A stretch of 19,879 nt of DNA from NCBI GenBank assembly GCA_036123585.1, contig JAZADN010000013.1:1-19879 (forward strand). Direction: 5' to 3'. The notes under the pieces were generated by a model, which saw only the letters and a list, made by a program, of their open reading frames with translations, did not search any database and was not told the origin of the DNA. Both the position numbers and the translations under genes were made by a program. The DNA is from UBA9410 sp036123585 (lineage in GTDB: Bacteria > Actinomycetota > Acidimicrobiia > Acidimicrobiales > MedAcidi-G1). Within the stretch, counting starts at the first letter, position 1. Each line of letters begins with the position of its first letter. Shown here piece after piece: positions 14,431-19,879 of the stretch.

Positions 14431-15393
14431 ATGGTCAGCGACCCTCACGGGAACCCCCAACCGCTCGGCGGCAACGACATGCCCCGCTTCGGAGGCCCCG
14501 GCACCTTCATGCGCCTGCCCGGAACGTCGTCACCGTTCGACCTCGACGTGGCGGTGGTCGGCGTACCCCTCGACATCGGCACCTCCAACCGACCCGGCGC
14601 CCGCTTCGGCCCACGCGGCATCCGCGGCGAGTCGGTCCTGCTCCGGCCCTACAACATGGCCACCCGGGCCGCTCCGTTCGACAGCCTCTGCATCGACGAC
14701 GTCGGAGACGTCGCTACCAGTCCGTACGACCTACTGGCTGCCGTCGACGCCATCGAAGCCCACTACGACGACCTGCTAGCCCACGACGTGATCACGGCCA
14801 CCATGGGAGGGGACCACACCATCGTGCTGCCGATCCTGCGGGCCATGAGGAAGAAGCACGGCCCGGTCGGGCTGGTCCATGTGGACGCCCACACCGACAT
14901 CAACGACGCCATGTTCGGCTCGAGGATCGCCCATGGCACGCCGTTCCGGCGGGCCGTCGAAGAGGACCTGCTGGACACCGACCGGGTCGTCCAGATCGGC
15001 GTGCGGGGCACCGGCTACGCAGCCGACGACTTCGACTGGTCGCGCGAACAGGGCTTCCGAGTCGTCCAGGCTGAGGAGTGCTGGCACCGCAGCCTCGAGC
15101 CGCTGATGGCCGAGGTCCGCGAGAGGGTCGGCGGTGGCCCCGTCTACCTGAGCTTCGACGTCGACGGCCTGGACCCGGCTTACGCGCCGGGCACCGGCAC
15201 CCCGGAAGTCGGCGGGCTGACCATGCCCCAGGCTCTCGAGGTGGTACGAGGCTGCCGAGGCCTCGATCTGGTGGGCTGCGACATGGTCGAAGTGGCCCCC
15301 ATCTACGACTCCAGCGGCATGACCAGCCTGGTGGGCGCCAACCTGCTCTACGAAATGCTCTGCGTGCTCCCCGGTGTCGAACACCGCGCCTGA
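14431..15393 (+). CDS. Ureohydrolase, guanidinobutyrase-like
   Basis: The protein has 320 residues from the ATG at 14431, with GGAAG about 10 bases upstream. Manganese ligands of the arginase/agmatinase fold are all present: H129 in GGDHT, D152/H154/D156 in HVDAHTD, and D243/D245 in SFDVDGLDP. Beyond the family motifs, the N-terminal QPLGGNDMPRFGG, RPYNMATRAAPFDSL and IAHGTPFRRAVEE closely resemble Pseudomonas guanidinobutyrase (GbuA), from memory. M161 falls where GbuA has a Met said to matter for substrate choice. The reaction would be 4-guanidinobutyrate to GABA plus urea; agmatine or guanidinopropionate remain possible. It overlaps the MFS gene by 20 bp, and that gene overlaps an aminotransferase, so transport, hydrolysis and transamination are linked. 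Confidence 0.87.
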   Translation: MVSDPHGNPQPLGGNDMPRFGGPGTFMRLPGTSSPFDLDVAVVGVPLDIGTSNRPGARFGPRGIRGESVLLRPYNMATRAAPFDSLCIDDVGDVATSPYDLLAAVDAIEAHYDDLLAHDVITATMGGDHTIVLPILRAMRKKHGPVGLVHVDAHTDINDAMFGSRIAHGTPFRRAVEEDLLDTDRVVQIGVRGTGYAADDFDWSREQGFRVVQAEECWHRSLEPLMAEVRERVGGGPVYLSFDVDGLDPAYAPGTGTPEVGGLTMPQALEVVRGCRGLDLVGCDMVEVAPIYDSSGMTSLVGANLLYEMLCVLPGVEHRA

Positions 15394-16612
15394 CACACCG
15401 CTCCCGGATAGGGCGACGCCCGAGACCGGGAGTCCCAGCCTGTACCCGTACTTCCTGATCCTCTTCGGCGCGTCTGCCGGGCTGGCCTCCATCATCGTCC
15501 TCCTGGCGGAGCTGCGGTCCGAACTGGGCTTCTCGGAAGCCGGCCTCGGCCTTGCCATCGCCTCAGGCTTTGGCGCGGCGTTCGTGGCCAATCTGGTCAT
15601 GGCCCCCCAAGCCGACCGAGGTCGAGCGCCGCTCATGCTGCGTGGAGGGCTGATCCTGGCCGTGTCCGGGATGGTCCTCCTCGCGGTGGGTACCGAACTG
15701 TGGCACTACGTGGCCGGCCGAGCCGTCTTCGGCTTCGCCCTCGGGACGGCCGGTCCAGCCGCCCGGCGCACCGTCATTGTCGCCGACCCCGAGAACCTCG
15801 GCCGCAACATGGGCCGGCTCGGAGCCTGGGACGTAGGAGGCTTCGTGGCCGGCCCGATGATCGCCGCCGGCCTGACCGCCATCGGCGGCTTCCGATTCAC
15901 GTTCTGGATGATGGCCTGCGTCATGGCCCTGTTGATCCCCCTGTCCTTCCGGGCCCAGCCCGACACGGCGGCCAAGGACGAGGACGGCCTGGGAATGAAG
16001 GGCCTGATGCGCATCCGCCGCCTCGTCGGCGCCCTGTTCGTGGTGTCGGCCTACTTCGTGTTCATCGGAGCCTTCGAGGCCGTGTGGATCTTGGAGATGG
16101 ACCACCGGGGTGCCGACCAGACGATGCTGTCGATCGGCATCACGTTGGCCGCCCTACCCATCCCCCTCTTCTCGCCACTCGGTGGTTCACTGGCCCAGAA
16201 GTACGGGGCTCGACGCTGGGCGGTCGGCGGCCTAGCCGTGATCACGCTGGTCACCACCTTCTACGGAGTGGTCCCCGGCGTGGCCTGGATGGTGGCCTTG
16301 ACAATGTGCACCTCGGTGCTCGAAGGCTTCACCTTCCCCTCGGCGCCCATGCTGGTAGCGGCCGCGGTACCCGCCGAACGTCAGGCCGCCGCCCAGGGGC
16401 TGATGAGCGCCGTCGAGGTGGCCACCGCCGCGGTCGCAGCCGCCCTGCTGGCCTTGGTCTACGACGCCCACGGCGATCTCGTGGCCTGGGCGGCGACCGC
16501 GTTCACCATGGCGATCCTGCTGGTGATCGGTGCCATACTCACCCGACCCGAAGACCGAAAGCTCGTTCGACCGGGCATCCCCGACGACCCGATCAGGAGG
16601 CCCTTCCAGTGA
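15374..16612 (+). CDS. MFS transporter
   Basis: The protein has 412 residues from a GTG at 15374 inside the end of the ureohydrolase gene. No Shine-Dalgarno is obvious, so coupling is likely. It has about twelve hydrophobic segments, beginning at YFLILFGASAGLASIIVLLA (around 25-44), with a hydrophilic middle loop (around 197-215, DTAAKDEDGLG). The motif A-like loop after TM2 is APQADRGRAPLM, and RAVFGFALGTAGPAARR matches MFS TM4 style. It sits in the cytoplasmic membrane and probably imports, or less likely exports, a substrate of its operon partners, such as a guanidino acid. The exact MFS subfamily was not recognised. Confidence 0.9.
   Translation: MSNTAPDTPLPDRATPETGSPSLYPYFLILFGASAGLASIIVLLAELRSELGFSEAGLGLAIASGFGAAFVANLVMAPQADRGRAPLMLRGGLILAVSGMVLLAVGTELWHYVAGRAVFGFALGTAGPAARRTVIVADPENLGRNMGRLGAWDVGGFVAGPMIAAGLTAIGGFRFTFWMMACVMALLIPLSFRAQPDTAAKDEDGLGMKGLMRIRRLVGALFVVSAYFVFIGAFEAVWILEMDHRGADQTMLSIGITLAALPIPLFSPLGGSLAQKYGARRWAVGGLAVITLVTTFYGVVPGVAWMVALTMCTSVLEGFTFPSAPMLVAAAVPAERQAAAQGLMSAVEVATAAVAAALLALVYDAHGDLVAWAATAFTMAILLVIGAILTRPEDRKLVRPGIPDDPIRRPFQ
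16595..16600 (+). promoter_or_regulatory. Strong Shine-Dalgarno AGGAGG deciding the aminotransferase start
   Basis: AGGAGG lies 8 bases before the GTG at 16609, inside the end of the MFS gene. It fixes the start that overlaps the MFS stop as GTGA (16609-16612). Confidence 0.85.
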
Positions 16613-17814
16613 CCAGCGCCCTCTTCCATCCCTTCGCCCCGGCGACCAAGCCCGAAGCAGACTTCGTCAACATCGTCCGAGGCGAGGGATCGCTGATATT
16701 CGACGACGCCGGCAAGGACTACGTCGACGGGCTGGGCAGCCTCTGGTACTGCCAGGTCGGCCACGGACGCAACGAGATCATCGACGCGGTGGCCACCCAG
16801 ATGCGCCGGATCGAGGCATACAACGTCTTCGACCCGTTCACCAACGAACCCGCGGTCCGGGTGGCCGAGATGATCGTGGAACGCTCCCCGCTCCCCGACG
16901 GCCGGGTGTTCCTCGGCTGCTCCGGCTCGGAAGCCGTGGACTCGGCGCTGAAGATCGCCCGCCAGTACCACCAGAAGCAGGGCGACGGCGACCGGCAGGT
17001 CGTGGTGCGCCGCACCAACGGCTACCACGGCACCAACTTCGGTGGAACCAGCGCCCAGGGCATAGCCCCCAATCGCGAGGGCTGGGGCGATCTGGTCCCC
17101 CACTTCGTAGAGGTCCCCCACGACGACCTGGAGGCGGCGGCCACCGTCTTCGCCGAGCAGGGCGACCGAATCGCCGCGGTGATCTCCGAGCCGGTCCAGG
17201 GTGCCGGCGGCGTGCACCCACCGGTCGACGGCTATCTCGAGGGCCTGCGCCGCCTGTGCGACGACCACGGCGCTTTGCTCATCCTCGACGAGGTGATCTG
17301 CGGCTTCGGGCGGACCGGCGAGTGGTTCGGCGCCCAGCACTACGGCGTCACCCCGGATCTCATGACGTTCGCCAAGGCGGTGACCTCGGGCTATCTGCCG
17401 CTGTCGGGCGTGATCATGTCGCGGGGCGTCTGCGAGGTGTTCGAGGATCCGGGCTTCATCTTCCGGTCTGGCTACACCTATGCAGGCCACCAGGCGTCGT
17501 GCGCAGCGGGCATCGCCAACATCCAGATCATGACCGACGCGGGCCTGGGGGCCCGGGCCACCCACGTCGGCGAGCGGATCCGCGAGGGTCTCTCGGCCCT
17601 GGAGGCCGACGGCCTGATCGAGTCGTGGCGGGGAACAGGTGCCGTTTACGCCGCCGAACTGGGCCGGGACGCAATCCCGGTCCGGAACGACATCCTGGCC
17701 GCAGGCGTGATCGTCCGGCCCATCGGAACCTGCCTGGCCATCTGCCCACCCCTCGTCATCACCGACGACGAAGTGGGCCGCATAATCGACACGATGGCGG
17801 CCTGCCTGAAGTAG
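16609..17814 (+). CDS. Class III (omega-)aminotransferase
   Basis: The protein has 401 residues from a GTG at 16609, which overlaps the MFS stop. It is a PLP fold-type I enzyme: substrate-pocket region GLGSLWYCQVGHG (41-53), FLGCSGSEAVDSALK (101-115), GYHGTNFGG (138-146), D227 in LILDEVICGFGRTG that contacts the PLP ring nitrogen, and the PLP-binding K256 in TFAKAVTSGYLPLSG. Relatives transfer the terminal amino group of GABA, beta-alanine, putrescine or taurine to pyruvate or 2-oxoglutarate. At about 400 residues it is shorter than many class III enzymes (430-460) and has a compact C-terminus. After a guanidinobutyrase, the natural amino donor is GABA, giving succinate semialdehyde for an aldehyde dehydrogenase (inference). 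Confidence 0.92.
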   Translation: MTSALFHPFAPATKPEADFVNIVRGEGSLIFDDAGKDYVDGLGSLWYCQVGHGRNEIIDAVATQMRRIEAYNVFDPFTNEPAVRVAEMIVERSPLPDGRVFLGCSGSEAVDSALKIARQYHQKQGDGDRQVVVRRTNGYHGTNFGGTSAQGIAPNREGWGDLVPHFVEVPHDDLEAAATVFAEQGDRIAAVISEPVQGAGGVHPPVDGYLEGLRRLCDDHGALLILDEVICGFGRTGEWFGAQHYGVTPDLMTFAKAVTSGYLPLSGVIMSRGVCEVFEDPGFIFRSGYTYAGHQASCAAGIANIQIMTDAGLGARATHVGERIREGLSALEADGLIESWRGTGAVYAAELGRDAIPVRNDILAAGVIVRPIGTCLAICPPLVITDDEVGRIIDTMAACLK

Positions 17815-17851
17815 GACGGTCTCCCCTGAGGAGGAACGCGCCGGGCTCGGA

Positions 17852-18343
17852 TCAGCCGGTCCCCCAGGCGAACGTCATCTTCTCCATCTTCAGGATGGAG
17901 AAGACCTCGGTGGAGGCCACTCCGTCGATCGAGCGGATGCGGTCGTTTACCAGTTCCAGCAGAGCATCGTTGTCCTCGCAGATCACCTCAGCCAGCACGT
18001 CGTAGCGACCGGCGGTGATCAGGACGTACTCGGCCTCGTGGTTCGCCGACACCGCTGCAGCGACGTCCCGGACGTCACCGGAGACTGTGATGCCGACCAT
18101 GGCCTGGGTGGCGAGGCCGAGGCTGAGCGGGTCGGTCACCGCCACCACCTGCATGACGCCCCGGTCCAACAAGCGGTTCACCCGCTGACGGACCGCGGCC
18201 TGCGACAGGCCGACCCGGGGCGACAGGTCGGCGTAGGACATCCGGCCATCGGCCTGGAGTTCGGTGATGATGGCACGGTCCACGTCGTCGAGGGCGAAGA
18301 CCTCGCTGGTGGAACGACCCGGAACGCCGGTGAGCTCGTTCAC
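17852..18343 (-). CDS. Lrp/AsnC family transcriptional regulator
   Basis: The protein has 163 residues from a GTG at 18343, with AAGGAG 7 bases upstream. The N-terminal helix-turn-helix is LDDVDRAIITELQADG followed by MSYADLSPRVGLSQAAVRQR (35-54, recognition helix around SQAAVRQRVNRLL). The C-terminal RAM domain covers roughly residues 80-150 (AMVGITVSGD, EYVLITAGRYDVLAEVIC, STEVFSILKME) and binds amino-acid-like effectors while forming oligomers. It follows the second aminotransferase on the same strand with a 37-bp gap and converges on the first. The usual logic is local control of amino-acid catabolism, so both aminotransferase units are likely targets (inference). The protein begins with about 15 residues before the HTH. 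Confidence 0.92.
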   Translation of the reverse strand: MNELTGVPGRSTSEVFALDDVDRAIITELQADGRMSYADLSPRVGLSQAAVRQRVNRLLDRGVMQVVAVTDPLSLGLATQAMVGITVSGDVRDVAAAVSANHEAEYVLITAGRYDVLAEVICEDNDALLELVNDRIRSIDGVASTEVFSILKMEKMTFAWGTG

Positions 18344-18380
18344 TGCATAGCTCCTTCTTCGTCCGTCGGGGACACGCCGA

Positions 18381-19748
18381 TCACATCCCCACCTCTGCCA
18401 TGGCCTCGGTGAGGGCCTGGCGCAGCTTGGCGTTGATCTCGTCGAACTCGGCCTGCCCTGCGATCAGCGGCGGCGACAGCTGGATGACTGGCTCGCCCCG
18501 GTCGTCAGCCCGGCAGATCAGGCCGATCTCCAGCAGGCGGTTCGACAGGAAGCCGCGGAGCAGGTGCTCACGCTCCTCATCGCTGAACGAGGTCCGGTTC
18601 TCTGGATCCCTGACCAACTCGATGCCGTAGAAGTAGCCGGCACCGCGGACGTCGCCCACGATGGGCAGGTCTGCCAGGTCGTCGAGGGCGGCACGGAAGG
18701 CGTCCTCGTTGGCCTGTACGTGTCCGATGATCCCCTCATCCTCGAACACCTGAAGGTTGGCCAGCGCCACCGCACAACTGACCGGGTGGCCGGCGAAGGT
18801 GATGCCGTGCAGGAACGAGTCGCCGGTGCCCACAAAAGGCTCGGCCACCCGGTCTCCCACCAGCATGGCGCCCAGCGGCGCATAGCCCGAGGTGAGTCCC
18901 TTGGCCGAGGTGATCATGTCCGGCTGGTAGCCGTACCTTTCGCAGCCGAACATGTGACCGATGCGTCCGTAGGCGCAGATGACCTCATCGGACACCATCA
19001 GCACGTCGTACCGGTCACAGATCTCGCGAACCCGCTGGAAGTAGCCGGGGGGTGGCGTGAAGCAGCCGCCGGCGTTCTGAACCGGTTCCACGAAGAGCAC
19101 GGCGACGGTGTCTGGACCTTCGCGGAGGATGGCCTCCTCGACGGCGTCGGCGGCGTGCAGCGAGCAGTGGGGCTCGTCCTGACAGGTCGGGCACCGGTAG
19201 TGGTTGGTCTCGGGGACCTTCACCGCGCCTGGGACCAGCGGCTCGAATACCGTCTTGATCGACTCCAGGCCGGTGATGGACAGCGCCCCCATGGTGGTGC
19301 CGTGGTAGGCGAGGTTCCGGCTGATGACCTTCACCTTGTCGGGCTTGCCGGTCAGCTTGAAGTACTGGCGGGCCAGCTTCCAGGCCGACTCGACGGCCTC
19401 GGATCCGCCGGTGGTGAAGAACACCCGGTTCAGGTCGCCGGGAGCGAGGGCGGCCAGCTTCGCTGACAGTTCGATAGCAGTCGGGTGGCCGTAGGTCCAG
19501 ATGGGGAAGAAGCCCAGGGTGGCCGCCTGGTCGCCGGCGGCTCGAGCCAGCTCGGGGCGACCGTGCCCCAGTTGGCTTACGAAGAGCCCGGCCAGCCCAT
19601 CCAGGTAGCGGTTGCCCTCGGCGTCCCAGACATGGCAGCCCTGCCCTCGTTCGATGACGCGGGTGCCGTCGATGTCGTTCTTGAGGACGGAGAAATGCCC
19701 CCACAAGTGCTTCTCGGCCAGTTCGGCCAGCCGCTGGTGCTCGCTCAT
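18381..19748 (-). CDS. Class III aminotransferase with a Cys/His-rich insert
   Basis: The protein has 455 residues, a standard length. The ATG at 19748 has only a weak GGGA upstream. Motifs: GLAGLFVSQLGHG (51-63), FFTTGGSEAVESAWKLARQY (110-129), LAYHGTTMGALS (146-157), D254 in MVSDEVICAYGRIG and the PLP-binding K283 in ITSAKGLTSGYAPLGAML. Residues 182-200 hold the cluster NHYRCPTCQDEPHCSLHAA, with C186, C189, H194, C195 and H198, an arrangement able to bind a metal. Similar inserts may occur in related actinobacterial enzymes, but a function is not known to me. It probably transaminates an omega-amino acid or diamine with pyruvate. It is cotranscribed with the Lrp/AsnC gene downstream. Confidence 0.92.
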   Translation of the reverse strand: MSEHQRLAELAEKHLWGHFSVLKNDIDGTRVIERGQGCHVWDAEGNRYLDGLAGLFVSQLGHGRPELARAAGDQAATLGFFPIWTYGHPTAIELSAKLAALAPGDLNRVFFTTGGSEAVESAWKLARQYFKLTGKPDKVKVISRNLAYHGTTMGALSITGLESIKTVFEPLVPGAVKVPETNHYRCPTCQDEPHCSLHAADAVEEAILREGPDTVAVLFVEPVQNAGGCFTPPPGYFQRVREICDRYDVLMVSDEVICAYGRIGHMFGCERYGYQPDMITSAKGLTSGYAPLGAMLVGDRVAEPFVGTGDSFLHGITFAGHPVSCAVALANLQVFEDEGIIGHVQANEDAFRAALDDLADLPIVGDVRGAGYFYGIELVRDPENRTSFSDEEREHLLRGFLSNRLLEIGLICRADDRGEPVIQLSPPLIAGQAEFDEINAKLRQALTEAMAEVGM

Positions 19749-19800
19749 CGTGGGTTTCCCGTCACGTCGTCGTCAGGTCGTCTCGTCATCAGGTCTATGC

Positions 19801-19828
19801 CCGGTCCGTCCAAGGGCGGACGGGCCGG
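19801..19828. terminator. 11-bp stem-loop
   Basis: CCGGTCCGTCC (19801-19811), loop AAGGGC, GGACGGGCCGG (19818-19828) pairs over 11 positions, one as a G-T wobble. There is no T-tract. It could be a GC-rich terminator of an outside gene or a leader hairpin. Confidence 0.4.
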
Positions 19829-19832
19829 GGAT

Positions 19833-19856
19833 CCCAGCCCGGCCGGGCGGGCTGGG
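19833..19856. terminator. 9-bp perfect stem-loop next to the previous one
   Basis: CCCAGCCCG (19833-19841), loop GCCGGG, CGGGCTGGG (19848-19856) is a perfect 9-bp stem. Together with the hairpin at 19801-19828 it forms a pair of stable structures separated by four bases, typical of strong transcription ends in GC-rich genomes though lacking a T-run. Confidence 0.4.
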
Positions 19857-19879
19857 GACGCTCGATGCGCCCCCAGCCC

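Larger units (their letters stand above)
19749..19879. promoter_or_regulatory. Upstream region of the aminotransferase with direct repeats and two strong hairpins
   Basis: No gene is seen in these 131 bp to the window end. Near the start codon are two 12-bp direct repeats 16 bp apart, CGTCGTCAGGTC (from 19768) and CGTCATCAGGTC (19784-19795), differing at one base. Beyond them are two stem-loops listed separately. The stretch may combine the 3' end of an outside gene with the aminotransferase promoter. No -10 could be fixed. Confidence 0.35.

Noticed and set aside
16530..18005. 491-codon plus-strand open frame over the aminotransferase
   Set aside because: It is an Arg/Pro-rich shadow of the class III aminotransferase frame, which has all PLP motifs.

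Overview
The window is GC-rich, densely coded and has frequent strand switches. It carries an ABC substrate-binding lipoprotein with an Ala/Pro/Thr-repeat linker, a luciferase-like (LLM) oxidoreductase, a CYP124/125-like P450, GTG starts and one apparently leaderless gene. These suggest an actinobacterial genome, most likely an Acidimicrobiia-type lineage. That assignment is inferred from protein style, not from a marker gene. No rRNA, tRNA, CRISPR, transposase or phage gene was seen, and no gene-free stretch exceeds 300 bases.

Left part (1-8466): a truncated lipoprotein gene (minus); a fumarylacetoacetate-hydrolase-fold enzyme (minus) divergent from an acetoacetate-decarboxylase-fold enzyme and a cytochrome P450 (plus); then a minus-strand run read in the order HpaE-like aldehyde dehydrogenase, LLM oxidoreductase, acyl-CoA-dehydrogenase-like flavoprotein, NicX-like 2,5-dihydroxypyridine-type dioxygenase. 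The NicX-like protein keeps the family's His/His/Asp iron ligands. The run looks like an oxidative ring- or chain-cleavage pathway: candidate hydroxylases, a ring-opening dioxygenase, semialdehyde dehydrogenase, and FAH- and ADC-type enzymes for the acyclic products. The HpaE-like gene is frameshifted by a degenerate 76-bp tandem duplication that looks more like an assembly fault than natural decay.

Middle (8467-14338): a second aldehyde dehydrogenase (plus), an alpha/beta hydrolase (minus), two tandem amidase-signature enzymes (plus) and a SAM methyltransferase (minus). The hydrolase and amidases could serve deformylation and deamidation after a NicX-type cleavage (inference).

Right part (14431-19748): a tightly coupled plus-strand operon of guanidinobutyrase-like ureohydrolase, MFS transporter and class III aminotransferase. 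It faces a minus-strand pair of a second class III aminotransferase and an Lrp/AsnC regulator. This fits uptake and breakdown of a guanidino or omega-amino acid, with semialdehyde oxidation by one of the aldehyde dehydrogenases.

The most notable non-coding signal is a 16-bp box (14 of 16 identical) in the two divergent intergenic regions at 1352-1367 and 8401-8416. Its core at the second site is a perfect 12-bp palindrome, and each copy abuts a likely -10 element. It may tie the left-hand blocks into one regulon.
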